Positions 17,916 through 26,096 of a stretch of DNA of 64,000 bases are shown in pieces. The stretch is from Neolewinella xylanilytica (lineage in GTDB: Bacteria > Bacteroidota > Bacteroidia > Chitinophagales > Saprospiraceae). The stretch covers positions 2,046,001-2,110,000 of the forward strand of contig NZ_PTJC01000006.1 in assembly GCF_002934605.1 (NCBI RefSeq), given 5' to 3'. Within the stretch, counting starts at the first letter, position 1, and every line of letters starts with the position of its first letter. The notes under the pieces were generated by a model that was not told the DNA's origin, searched no databases, and saw nothing but the letters and a program-made list of their open reading frames with translations. A program made the position numbers and the translations under genes.

Positions 17916-18533
17916 ATGTCCATGTTGTACCCATTCACCTTGCTCCTGACGATATGCTTTTGCACCTGCGTCCGCGCCCAAACCAGTGACGGTTTCGTCC
18001 TGCAGACCGAAGATGGCGCCGTGCAGGTTTACGTCCGGGAGGAAAGTAACAGCGACATGTCCGTTCGGGTAATTACCGTAGCCGACGCCGACGTAATGGC
18101 CGCGAAAAAGACGCTGGACGATGCCGCTAGCTACCCCGAATGGGTCCACCGCTGCGACGGCGCTTACATCGTGGCGGGTGGCACCCCGGACGATTACGTC
18201 TACGTATCCGGAATCGATCTACCTTTTCCCTTCCGGGATAAAGAGGTAGTCGCCCGTATTCAGCAGTGGATCAACGCGGAAGGGGTACTGACCCGAACGA
18301 TTACGTCAACGCCCGACGCTATTCCCAGTGAATCCGGTCGGGACCGGCTGACGACGTATTTCGGCGAGTGGATCATCACTCCCCTTCCCAATGGCGAAGG
18401 AATCAAATTGCAGTGTACGGTACGCACGGACGCCGGATCGGGATTGCCGGGATGGCTACGCCGGGAAATCCTCACCGGTGGTCCCGCCGAAACGGTTGCC
18501 AACCTGCGGCGGCGCCTGGAGGCTGCCCGCTAA
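17916..18533 (+). CDS. Exported START-like lipid-binding domain protein
   Basis: A 205-residue protein with an N-terminal signal peptide (hydrophobic to about residue 20, likely cut near VRAQ). A single START/SRPBCC-type fold covers the rest. Typical features are DAASYPEWVHRCDGAYIV (the first helix and WV..C pattern of START proteins), then VYVSGIDLPFPFRDKEVVAR and a C-terminal long helix (ETVANLRRRLEAAR) that closes the hydrophobic cavity. The ligand is unknown. The start could also be the second methionine two codons later. It stands alone on the plus strand between minus-strand genes and ends 2 bases before the pabC-like stop. Confidence 0.8.
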   Translation: MSMLYPFTLLLTICFCTCVRAQTSDGFVLQTEDGAVQVYVREESNSDMSVRVITVADADVMAAKKTLDDAASYPEWVHRCDGAYIVAGGTPDDYVYVSGIDLPFPFRDKEVVARIQQWINAEGVLTRTITSTPDAIPSESGRDRLTTYFGEWIITPLPNGEGIKLQCTVRTDAGSGLPGWLRREILTGGPAETVANLRRRLEAAR

Positions 18534-18535
18534 CT

Positions 18536-19153
18536 TTAGTAGCCGAGAACGGCGGTAATTCTTACCGTTGGACCGTCTTCCCAATCCATCATCGAATTCA
18601 CCAGTCGGATGCGTTCGAAGTTGGCCAGATCCTTTACCCGGATCACCGAAGGCTGCAGCACGTTGGTATGAATGAGCTCGGCCCGGCGCGTGCCCTGTAA
18701 AAGGGGCCAGGCGGGCGTATACCACCGGCTGCCATCGTAGAGAGCCAAATTCGCGTAGCTACTGTCGGTGATGTGCTGCCGCTGCACGATCAATACGTCG
18801 TCACAGTTTTCCCGGCGGGCGAAAAGGGCATCGATACCGCTTCGGTCGGCGTATTTGCGCGAGTACCGCAAGTCGTCGGCTTCCACGATCCGCAGCGATT
18901 GCACCGGACGGACGGTGTAGGGTAGAATCTCGTAACTTTCCAGACCAGCCCGGTACAATAAGCGCAACTTGTGGACACCGCTTTCGGGGAGTTCGAGCCC
19001 TTCCAGTACCTCAGCGAGTTTAAAGGCCGGTGCTTTGCCGTAGTACCGCTGCCTGGACCGGTCTACCCGGAGTTGGTGACGGGCCAACAAGGGCGCCTTG
19101 CCATCTTCCAATCGGATGGATTCAAGCAATAAGGGTGAGGGGGAATGGGGCAT
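18536..19153 (-). CDS. pabC: Class IV aminotransferase, aminodeoxychorismate lyase-like
   Basis: PLP-dependent fold-type IV enzyme of 205 residues, shorter than E. coli PabC (269). It probably releases pyruvate from aminodeoxychorismate to give p-aminobenzoate for folate. The likely PLP lysine is in RYSRKYADRSG. The LLLESIRLEDGK start and the ending MMDWEDGP are typical of the compact Bacteroidota versions. It starts 18 bases after the pabB stop on the same strand, which supports the pathway assignment over a branched-chain aminotransferase. Substrate specificity is inferred from this pairing. Confidence 0.82.
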   Translation of the reverse strand: MPHSPSPLLLESIRLEDGKAPLLARHQLRVDRSRQRYYGKAPAFKLAEVLEGLELPESGVHKLRLLYRAGLESYEILPYTVRPVQSLRIVEADDLRYSRKYADRSGIDALFARRENCDDVLIVQRQHITDSSYANLALYDGSRWYTPAWPLLQGTRRAELIHTNVLQPSVIRVKDLANFERIRLVNSMMDWEDGPTVRITAVLGY

Positions 19154-19171
19154 CGGTTGGCGAAGATATGG

Positions 19172-20212
19172 CTACCGGGGCTTTCTCAGCGGGAGGCGGA
19201 TTTTCGCCTTGACCTCTTCGTATTCTTCCCGGGCCGAGCTACGCGCCGTAATCCCACCTCCGGAACGAAAAAGGTAGCGATCGTCGACCTGCTCCAAATA
19301 CCGGATCAACACGCAACTATCCAACGTTCGTCCGTCAAAGTACCCGGCGATGCCACAGTAATACCCCCGGTCGGTGCCCTCCGCCCGGCGGATCAGGTCC
19401 AGGGTAGCCGGTTTTGGGGCCCCGCTTACCGATCCGGCGGGAAGTAATTCGTAAAGCAGACTTCCAAGGCGGTCAGGCCAATCGACCGGTAAATCCCCCC
19501 CGATGCGCGAGCTGGTTTGCACCAGTCCCCCCGCCGCGGACTCGATCGGCTCCACATACCGATAATCCGTCACCCGCACGTTAGACGCCACCCGGCTCAG
19601 GTCATTGCGCATAAGGTCGACAATCGTGGCGTGCTCGGCCACCTCCTTCGGATTGGACAAGAGGTGATCAATTCCTTCTTCCGTATTAGGGGCAGTGCCT
19701 TTCATTGGTCTGGTTTCCAGTTGATTGTGGTCATCGACAGTCACAAACGTCTCCGGGCTGAAGCACACGAAGTGATGGGGCAAAAGGACCCGATATTTGG
19801 CCCGAGTGGCGCGATACACATCTTCCAACCCATCCGCCAGCAACGCTACCGGCGTAGCAAAGGTCAGGTTAGTGAGAAAGCTATCGCCGCGTTGCAGCCC
19901 CTGCTGCACGATTTGGAAGGGAGGCTCGAAAGCGGAGAAGGGCAGATAATCCGGACGCATTTCCGGTTGCCTAGACGTGCTCCAAAACGGATCGCGCCTC
20001 CCGGGAAAGCTAAATCGTACCCCCCGGGAGGCCCCTAGGTCACCGGTAAATACCTGCGGCTTGCGGAGCTCGAAATCGAGTAAAAAGAAACAGGGCTGCC
20101 CGGCCTTACCGGTACGGTTCAGCTCGGTTACCCAGTCGGGGACGGTATGCGGGTGCAGCCGATCCCATTGGCTCTTTGTATGGTGCTTTACCCGATCCAA
20201 ATGCGCGGACAT
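19172..20212 (-). CDS. pabB: Aminodeoxychorismate synthase component I-like (PabB)
   Basis: Chorismate-binding enzyme, 346 residues, that aminates chorismate on the way to p-aminobenzoate. Conserved parts of the catalytic domain are GTAPNTEEG, IVDLMRNDLSRV, PAGSVSGAPKPATLDLI and YCGIAGYFDG. GGITARSSAREEYEEVKAKI is the usual C-terminal end. The N-terminal domain is short compared with TrpE (about 500 residues). The following pabC-like gene argues for PabB over TrpE. A glutamine amidotransferase partner (PabA/TrpG) is not in view. Confidence 0.88.
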   Translation of the reverse strand: MSAHLDRVKHHTKSQWDRLHPHTVPDWVTELNRTGKAGQPCFFLLDFELRKPQVFTGDLGASRGVRFSFPGRRDPFWSTSRQPEMRPDYLPFSAFEPPFQIVQQGLQRGDSFLTNLTFATPVALLADGLEDVYRATRAKYRVLLPHHFVCFSPETFVTVDDHNQLETRPMKGTAPNTEEGIDHLLSNPKEVAEHATIVDLMRNDLSRVASNVRVTDYRYVEPIESAAGGLVQTSSRIGGDLPVDWPDRLGSLLYELLPAGSVSGAPKPATLDLIRRAEGTDRGYYCGIAGYFDGRTLDSCVLIRYLEQVDDRYLFRSGGGITARSSAREEYEEVKAKIRLPLRKPR

Positions 20213-20297
20213 TGAGTATCGTTTAGCTTATTCCGGATCATAGGGGTAATACGCCAGTCTATGCAAATGGTTATGCGTGCGCCGCGCGCTAGATCGT

Positions 20298-21158
20298 TCA
20301 GCTATTAATTTCCCGCTCGAGCGCTTGCAGTAGTTGAATACTCTCCGGAATGGCCAGGTGGGCTCGCGGCGATTCGCGGCTCAATTCTACACAAATCAGC
20401 CCCCGAAAGGCAACCGCTTTAAGGGCGGCCAGCAAGGGGGGGATAGCCATATCCCCTTCGTGGAGGGGAAGATGATGGTGCACGCCCCGCGCCATGCCTT
20501 CAATGGATACCGTACCCAACCGGTGGACATACTGGGTAATCGCGGTGTCCGGAGCGCTTTCACCGGTTACCCACACGTGGCCTAAATCGAGGGCCAAACG
20601 AAGATGTTGCTGCAGGGCGGGATGGCTGCCCAGAAGCGCCTCATAATCCGCGTTCCGTTCGATCAGCATGCCCGGCTCGGGTTCCAGACTGAGGCTCACA
20701 CCCCTGGCAGACGCGTAATCAGCTACTCGAACGAGCCCCTCCACCAAGTACTGGTGTGCTTCGGATCGCGTCAATGACGGGGGTTGGATCCCCGACCAAC
20801 ACGAAACGGTTTCGGCTTCCAGAATGGCTCCGATATCCACCGCCCGTTGTAAAAAGTCGACCCGACGTTGCCGCCCTTCCGGCGTGGGATGTAGGAGTGT
20901 CGGTTGGTGTTTATGCGCCGGATCGAGCAGGTAGCGCGCGCCGGTCTCGATCACACATCCTAGGCCGTAGCCCCCAAGCTCGCCGCGCAACTTCCGAGCC
21001 TGTTCTTTCCAGTCGGCCGCAAAGGGGTCGAGATGGTGCCAATCCAGTGTTAGTGCCACGCCATCGTACCCGGCATCCGCCATCAGGCGCAGGGCATCGG
21101 ACAGGCGGTGGTTCGTACAACCATTCGTGTTGTAAGCGTAGCGGAGGGGTTGGTGCAT
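20298..21158 (-). CDS. Sugar phosphate isomerase/epimerase-like TIM-barrel protein
   Basis: A 286-residue xylose-isomerase-like TIM barrel (AP endonuclease 2 superfamily). It starts LRYAYNTNGCTNHRL and contains the metal-site pattern of the family: E in VSLSLEPEPG, D/H in LRLALDLGHVWVT, H in VHHHLPLHEGDM, and E in LICVELSRES. There is no signal peptide. It lies 75 bases downstream of the inositol-3-phosphate-synthase homologue on the same strand. From memory this pairing recurs in Bacteroidota, often with further ebo-cluster genes (UbiA-like EboC, EboD), which are absent here. The actual substrate is unknown. Confidence 0.8.
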   Translation of the reverse strand: MHQPLRYAYNTNGCTNHRLSDALRLMADAGYDGVALTLDWHHLDPFAADWKEQARKLRGELGGYGLGCVIETGARYLLDPAHKHQPTLLHPTPEGRQRRVDFLQRAVDIGAILEAETVSCWSGIQPPSLTRSEAHQYLVEGLVRVADYASARGVSLSLEPEPGMLIERNADYEALLGSHPALQQHLRLALDLGHVWVTGESAPDTAITQYVHRLGTVSIEGMARGVHHHLPLHEGDMAIPPLLAALKAVAFRGLICVELSRESPRAHLAIPESIQLLQALEREINS

Positions 21159-21233
21159 TCGTTTAACGTTGCGGCAGGGAGATCACGGGGTTGCCGGCGG
21201 GCCGATGGTCCACGTAACCGTCACCCGGTTCGA

Positions 21234-22484
21234 TCAGGCTACGGAATCGGATGCGGCGTTTTCCCGGCCGCTTTCCGAGGCCACCCGACTATTTTTCTCC
21301 AACCAAGCGAGGAGGGTGAGGTGCTGCTCGGTAAAATTGTGATTTGGTTCCCGTCCATCTCCGGTCATGGGAGCCTTAAAAAACACCCCCAGTTCTTCGA
21401 TGACGCCGCCCTGTCCGCGCCGACTGGCCAGTTCCAGACAGCGGGCGATTTCAATGGCGAGCGGTGCGGCGAGGATGCTGTCTTTACACAGAAAATTCAC
21501 TTTGATCTGCATGGGCTGGCCCAGAAATCCATCTATGTCGATATTGTCCCATGCCTCTTTATCGTCACCCCGCGGCCGATAGTAATTGATCTTTACGAGG
21601 TGATCCTCGACGGGGTAGCCAAGACAATTTGCCAGTACGTCCCCTTTGGTGCCGATTTTATTTTCCAGCGACTTGGGCTGGCGCAAGGCTTCCCCGTCGC
21701 GGTTACCCAAAATATTGGTACTAAACCACCCCCGAACGCGCAGGGCCCGAGCGCGCAGGGCCGGGGCTAACACCGTTTTGATGTAGGTCTGTCCCGTTTT
21801 ACCATCCTTACCCGCTACCGGCACGTTCTTTTCGGCAGCTAACCTTCGGAGAGCCGGGATATCGGCCGCCCGACTCGGAGTAAAATTCCCGTAGGGAACG
21901 CCGTGCTGAATGCATGCATAGGCATAAAGCATAGCCGGGCTGATGCCGGGATGGTTTTGGGTGAGCGCCTGCTCGAAGGCCGCTACGGTTTGGTAGATTT
22001 GGTCGGACACATCAAGGGCGTGCTCCGTGCTGGCGAGGTTGATGACTACCACGCGCCCCCCGATCTCGCCGGCAAATTCCCGGAGTTGCCGACCGATGCT
22101 GTCCACGTGCTCGCGGTGGGTGCCCTTGCTGTCTTCATCGCACACCACTCCCTCGCAGTAATCGCGGTTACTGATGGCCTTCCAGGGACGCATTTCGGAC
22201 AACGCCGGCCGGACCGATGCCAATTGCTCGCTACTGAGAACCCGGTGGTTGGCCGCCGCGGCGTAGAGGTCATCCTCGAACAGGTCCCATCCCCGAAAAT
22301 AGACGTTGCCGTAATCAATAAGGTCCAGCTGGTCGTGCTCCGCCAGGGGAAGTCCGGTAGTGTCCTGCAGCCCCTTGCGGATGAGCTCGGTGCCTGCCAC
22401 CGCCGTGGTCGCCACCGCCCCGCCGAGCCCGATGATCGCGATGCCTAGGTTGGCGGAATTCGGTTGGGAATGTTGCTTAGTCAA
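21234..22484 (-). CDS. Myo-inositol-1-phosphate synthase family protein
   Basis: A 416-residue NAD-dependent enzyme of the inositol-3-phosphate synthase family, which converts glucose-6-phosphate to inositol-phosphate. The Rossmann loop is IIGLGGAVATTAVAG (about 17-31). GKDGKTGQTYIKTVLAP, RGWFSTNILGNRDGEAL and the catalytic-region KVNFLCKDSILAAPLAIE are well conserved. The C-terminus is a serine/alanine-rich tail. Homologues of this bacterial type often sit in ebo-type clusters, and the next gene is a sugar-phosphate isomerase. Whether it makes inositol phosphate or another cyclitol is open. A nested inverted repeat lies between it and the gene upstream. Confidence 0.86.
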   Translation of the reverse strand: MTKQHSQPNSANLGIAIIGLGGAVATTAVAGTELIRKGLQDTTGLPLAEHDQLDLIDYGNVYFRGWDLFEDDLYAAAANHRVLSSEQLASVRPALSEMRPWKAISNRDYCEGVVCDEDSKGTHREHVDSIGRQLREFAGEIGGRVVVINLASTEHALDVSDQIYQTVAAFEQALTQNHPGISPAMLYAYACIQHGVPYGNFTPSRAADIPALRRLAAEKNVPVAGKDGKTGQTYIKTVLAPALRARALRVRGWFSTNILGNRDGEALRQPKSLENKIGTKGDVLANCLGYPVEDHLVKINYYRPRGDDKEAWDNIDIDGFLGQPMQIKVNFLCKDSILAAPLAIEIARCLELASRRGQGGVIEELGVFFKAPMTGDGREPNHNFTEQHLTLLAWLEKNSRVASESGRENAASDSVA

Positions 22485-22532
22485 AGTGGAAAGAATTTAC
22501 CGCTACCTGCATGGCAACGGGATAAGATGAAA

Positions 22533-22619
22533 GGCGCTGGCTGCTAATGGTTGGCCGGTAGCGATAGTTTACCACCGCATTCATTTTCCCCGGCTATCGG
22601 GTGAAAAGAAGCCAGCGCC
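22533..22619 (-). other. Nested inverted repeat, possible structured RNA leader or terminator
   Basis: A perfect 10-base outer repeat (GGCGCTGGCT at 22533-22542, AGCCAGCGCC at 22610-22619) encloses 67 bases. Within these is an inner CGATAG/CTATCG pair (22562-22567, 22594-22599). On the minus strand it lies 3 bases after the stop of the glycine-rich protein and 49 bases before the inositol-synthase ATG, and is followed by TTTC. It could terminate the upstream gene, fold in the leader of the downstream one, or be a separate RNA. I recognise no known riboswitch. Confidence 0.5.
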
Positions 22620-22622
22620 GCC

Positions 22623-25097
22623 TCAAGATTTAACTACCCGTACCGTTCGTATCCCCCGGCTAGTTTGCAAACGGATGAAATACACGCCGGGCGGAAGCGG
22701 ACCGAGATCGACGGTGTCCTCCCCCGTGGGAAGACGGCGACCCCGTGCATCCAACACGCCGATAATGCGGGCCGGGCCGGCTACGTAAACCGCGCCTTCC
22801 GTGGGGTTTGGGTAGACCCATATCTCCGGTTCCATCGGGTCTCTGGAGGTAGCGAGCGGAAGGGTGGAAACTTCCCGGCGAAGCGTATCGGTACACGATG
22901 GCCCGGTAGTCACCAGGGTGACGAGGTAGGTACTGTCTTTGGGGTAAGCATGTACGGGGTGATCCTCCTGGCTGGTACTGCCGTCACCGAAAAACCACTG
23001 ACTCGATACGGCGTTCTCGCTGCGGTTGGTAAACACTACCCTGCCGTCCGACCAGGAGTAGTCAAAACCGGCCGTTGGAGCGTCGAAAACCGTAACCCGT
23101 AGCGTAGCGATGGTATCCCCCCCGACGGTGCTACCGCTCAGGGTCAGCGTGACGGTATAGATGCCGGGGGTACGGTAGATGACCGAAGGCTTTTCTTCGG
23201 TCGAAGTGGCCGGCTCTCCGCCCGGAAAATCCCAGCGTCGGGATGCGTAGTTGCCCTGGCTCAGGGCGAACGGGGTGATGATCAACGGGGGACAGCCGGT
23301 AGGATCTTTCTCCAGGATGAGAGCACGGGTGAGTTGCCGTGGCGGCGGAGGAGTTGTGGAGAGGGTAAGCGCACCACAAGCGCCGTTGAACAAGGTCACC
23401 GTAACGGTAAACGCACCCGTAGTGGTGTAGCGATGCGTGGCGGTCGGTTGATCAGTCGTGATATCGCTTCCATCACCGAAAGCGTACCGGATCGAATCGT
23501 AGCCACTTCCGTTGATCACCCTTACCCGAACCGAATCACCCATGCGCTCCGCTACGATGGAATCGGCCGCAGCCGCCTCGGCGACGACGAACCGGAGGGT
23601 ATCTCCGGGGTAGTTGTTTCCGGCTGCGTACAGCGTCTGGGTAACGGCGTACGTCCCGATAGCCCGTTTGGAAACCGCGATCGTGAACCCGTCTGCCGTA
23701 GTGCTGGTCCGAAGACCGGTGGTATCCGGAAGGATTTGCCAGCTTACGCTATCACTCCCGGTATGCCGGTCGATTACGGTTATCAGGTCCGACGGACAGG
23801 CTACCGGGCTGCTTAAAGTAAAGCGACTGACCGGCCGCTTGAAGGTAATTTCCGTGAGTCCACCCTGCCAGCCCGGCTCGGCGGGTCCGTCCGTGGGTTG
23901 GCAGATGCTGCTACCGATGCGGATTCCGGCCGCGCCGCCCGCGTAATCCTCGGTTAGCGATAGTTCGGAAAAATCGTTGCTGATGAGCAGCCGGCCACCC
24001 GCTCCGCCGCCACCTGGACCGAAGCAGCGGTCGGATTGGTTGTCCGTGTTGCCACCCCCGCCGCCCCGAAGAAGGAGATTCGCGCTTCCGGTAGTGTAGT
24101 CGGCCAGGATAAGGATGGTTCCCGCCGCGCCGCCGCCCCCGGCCCCGTCTCCACTCACGCTGGCTCCTGGCGCTCCGTTTACCCGAACGGCCCCGCCCTC
24201 CACGAAGGTCACGGTGGGCGCCCACAGTACGACGATGCCCCCGCCCGCACCGCCACCGGCGGCCGAGGTGTTGTTAGCGTGTCCGGCACCACCGCCGCCG
24301 CCAAAGTAGATCCGGCCATAATCATCGTGCAGGCCGTAACCTCCCATGCCTGGATACCGCCCACTGCACCGAAAGGGTGAATTCGTAATATTCAACCCAC
24401 CCCGTCCCCCACCGGACCAGTTCGCTCCCCCGCCACCGCCGGAATTGTGATCGTTACCGCCCCCCCCGCCATTCGCCAGCGGCGCGCGGCCCAGTTCGCG
24501 ACCGGCGGGTAAGGGAGTGATGCCCTCCCCCCTACGCGTGCCCTCGAAACTGCCATCGGCGTAGGTGTAGTCGTCGGACGCACTCAAAAAGATGCAATCA
24601 TCCGATTTTTGCACGCCCCGACCACCGCGAAAGCCCCGACCCGCGGCATCGAGCAAGCCCGTGACCCGGAGGTGCTCCGTTGCGGTCAAAAACAATATGC
24701 CCCCCGTTCGACCGTCAAAGTCCGGTGCCGTTAGATTCCCTACCGTCCGTGCTTCAACCCTCGCATCCACCACGAGCTGGGTGTAAGCCGGCAGGTAAGT
24801 GTGCGTGAGGCCGGGAGAAACGAATAGCGAATCGCCACTGATCCGGGTGATTCGCGTCACTTCGTATTGTCCGGCGCCAAGGTAGTCGACGACCTTACCG
24901 GCATTCGCACCGCTTTCCGTAGCCCGGGCCCCACCAAATTGGTAGACGAGCAACGCATCGCCCACCGCCACGCCTTGTATTGCCGTGACCGTGAGAACGC
25001 TGCTTCCGATCCGCAGCGGTTCGAGATAAACTTGTTGGGCCCGTAAAGAGCTGGAAAGGGAAGTCAGTAGAACCAACAGGACTGCGACGCGTAGCAA
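22623..25097 (-). CDS. Glycine-rich PKD-domain protein with T9SS sorting domain
   Basis: An 824-residue secreted protein. A signal peptide ends near LRAQ. Residues about 140-420 are extremely glycine-rich, with many runs of four to six Gly spaced by Asn/Ser and bulky residues; such patterns can form polyglycine-II helix bundles. Two or three PKD-like beta domains follow (YRYAFGDGSD-like and WFFGDGSTSQEDHPVHAYP). The last ~75 residues are a type A T9SS C-terminal domain (WVYPNPTEG, then GVYFIRL, ending VRVVKS). It is therefore expected to cross the outer membrane by T9SS and remain at the surface or be released. Likely roles are adhesion or matrix; none is proven. Confidence 0.85.
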   Translation of the reverse strand: MLRVAVLLVLLTSLSSSLRAQQVYLEPLRIGSSVLTVTAIQGVAVGDALLVYQFGGARATESGANAGKVVDYLGAGQYEVTRITRISGDSLFVSPGLTHTYLPAYTQLVVDARVEARTVGNLTAPDFDGRTGGILFLTATEHLRVTGLLDAAGRGFRGGRGVQKSDDCIFLSASDDYTYADGSFEGTRRGEGITPLPAGRELGRAPLANGGGGGNDHNSGGGGGANWSGGGRGGLNITNSPFRCSGRYPGMGGYGLHDDYGRIYFGGGGGAGHANNTSAAGGGAGGGIVVLWAPTVTFVEGGAVRVNGAPGASVSGDGAGGGGAAGTILILADYTTGSANLLLRGGGGGNTDNQSDRCFGPGGGGAGGRLLISNDFSELSLTEDYAGGAAGIRIGSSICQPTDGPAEPGWQGGLTEITFKRPVSRFTLSSPVACPSDLITVIDRHTGSDSVSWQILPDTTGLRTSTTADGFTIAVSKRAIGTYAVTQTLYAAGNNYPGDTLRFVVAEAAAADSIVAERMGDSVRVRVINGSGYDSIRYAFGDGSDITTDQPTATHRYTTTGAFTVTVTLFNGACGALTLSTTPPPPRQLTRALILEKDPTGCPPLIITPFALSQGNYASRRWDFPGGEPATSTEEKPSVIYRTPGIYTVTLTLSGSTVGGDTIATLRVTVFDAPTAGFDYSWSDGRVVFTNRSENAVSSQWFFGDGSTSQEDHPVHAYPKDSTYLVTLVTTGPSCTDTLRREVSTLPLATSRDPMEPEIWVYPNPTEGAVYVAGPARIIGVLDARGRRLPTGEDTVDLGPLPPGVYFIRLQTSRGIRTVRVVKS

Positions 25098-25194
25098 GAG
25101 ATTCGATTTAAAACGGTGGCGAAACGGCTCCGGACCTAGCTGTTCTTCAAAACGAATACCGGGGAGACTTCTTGCCCCACCTACTCCCAGTAGA

Positions 25195-25431
25195 CTAGAG
25201 CCCTATCTGCCGCCGTCCCTCCCGCAGGTATTCCCGGATATTCAGCCAAAAGGCAATAAAGAAATAGAAGAGCAACGAGGAACCGAGGGACAAGCAGGAC
25301 AAGTAAATAAAGTAAATGCGGACGCGGCTGCGCTGAATGCCCATCTTGTCTCCCAGCCAGGCGCACACGCCGAAAGCCGAATGCTCCAATTTGCGACGAA
25401 GTCTTTCCATGAGACGAGATTTAAGTGCCAT
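25195..25431 (-). CDS. PspC-domain small membrane protein
   Basis: A 78-residue protein, starting at the ATG at 25431 (an ATG six codons further upstream, at 25449, is also possible). After a basic N-terminus comes the PspC pattern FGVCAWLGDKMGIQRSRVR. One or two membrane segments follow (IYFIYLSCLSLGSSLLFYFFIAFWL) and then a basic tail. PspC proteins take part in envelope-stress responses; short single-domain versions are common in Bacteroidota. No psp partners are adjacent. The gene lies between the T9SS protein and rluE, all on the minus strand. Confidence 0.75.
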   Translation of the reverse strand: MALKSRLMERLRRKLEHSAFGVCAWLGDKMGIQRSRVRIYFIYLSCLSLGSSLLFYFFIAFWLNIREYLREGRRQIGL

Positions 25432-25497
25432 GACCCGCGTATCCGGCAAACACCAGACGCTTTATGGGACAATTTACTTCATGAACACGGAAATTCC

Positions 25498-26085
25498 CTA
25501 CCTAAGTTCGAGCTTCGTCCGCAACCAGTCACCCGTAACCTCCCGGACGGCTTCCCCCTCCAGCTCCTCCAGCGACAGTCCCTCAATGGCGTAGCGAAGT
25601 AGCCGGAGTACCGGAAACCCTACCGCCGCGCACATCCGCCGCACCTGCCGATTTTTCCCCTCCGTCAGCGTAAGTTGAAGCCAGGAGTCGGCAATGTGTT
25701 TCCGCTCGCGGATGGGAGGGTTTCTGCGCGGGACCGCAGGTGCAATGGGTTTCACTACTACCGGTTGACTCCGATGAACCTTTCCCTTTATTCGGATCTC
25801 CGGGCCCCGGGCGAGGGCTTCCAGTGCCTCCGCTCCCGGTTCCCCCTCGACCTGTACCCAATACGTACGAGCGTGGGCGTGGCGGGGGTGAAGCAAGCGG
25901 TCATTCAGCCGGGGATCATCGGTGAGAATTAGCAGCCCCTCACTGTCCCGATCCAGCCGTCCGACGGGATAGACCCCGCGGGGAAAGGGAAATAAGTCGG
26001 CCAGGGTACGGTGCTCCGGCACCTCCCGGGTAAATTGGCTCAAGACCCCGTATGGCTTGTTAATCAGGAAGTAACGGTGTGGCAA
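25498..26085 (-). CDS. rluE: RluE-type 23S rRNA pseudouridine synthase
   Basis: A 195-residue pseudouridine synthase of the RsuA/RluB/E/F group without the S4 domain, the size and layout of RluE (modifies the 23S rRNA residue equivalent to E. coli U2457). It begins YFLINKPYGVLSQFT. The catalytic motif GRLDRDSEGLLILTDD contains the nucleophilic Asp at about residue 45. LTEGKNRQVRRMCAAVG is the conserved C-terminal RNA-site segment. It lies 11 bases downstream of the dynamin-like GTPase gene, so the two may be co-transcribed. Confidence 0.9.
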   Translation of the reverse strand: MPHRYFLINKPYGVLSQFTREVPEHRTLADLFPFPRGVYPVGRLDRDSEGLLILTDDPRLNDRLLHPRHAHARTYWVQVEGEPGAEALEALARGPEIRIKGKVHRSQPVVVKPIAPAVPRRNPPIRERKHIADSWLQLTLTEGKNRQVRRMCAAVGFPVLRLLRYAIEGLSLEELEGEAVREVTGDWLRTKLELR

Positions 26086-26096
26086 CCTGGTGTGAT

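Noticed and set aside
23911-24590. Apparent DNA repeats of GCCGCC/CCGCCC type
   Set aside because: Explained by glycine codons in the Gly-rich region of the T9SS protein; unit length and spacing are irregular, so neither CRISPR nor a satellite.
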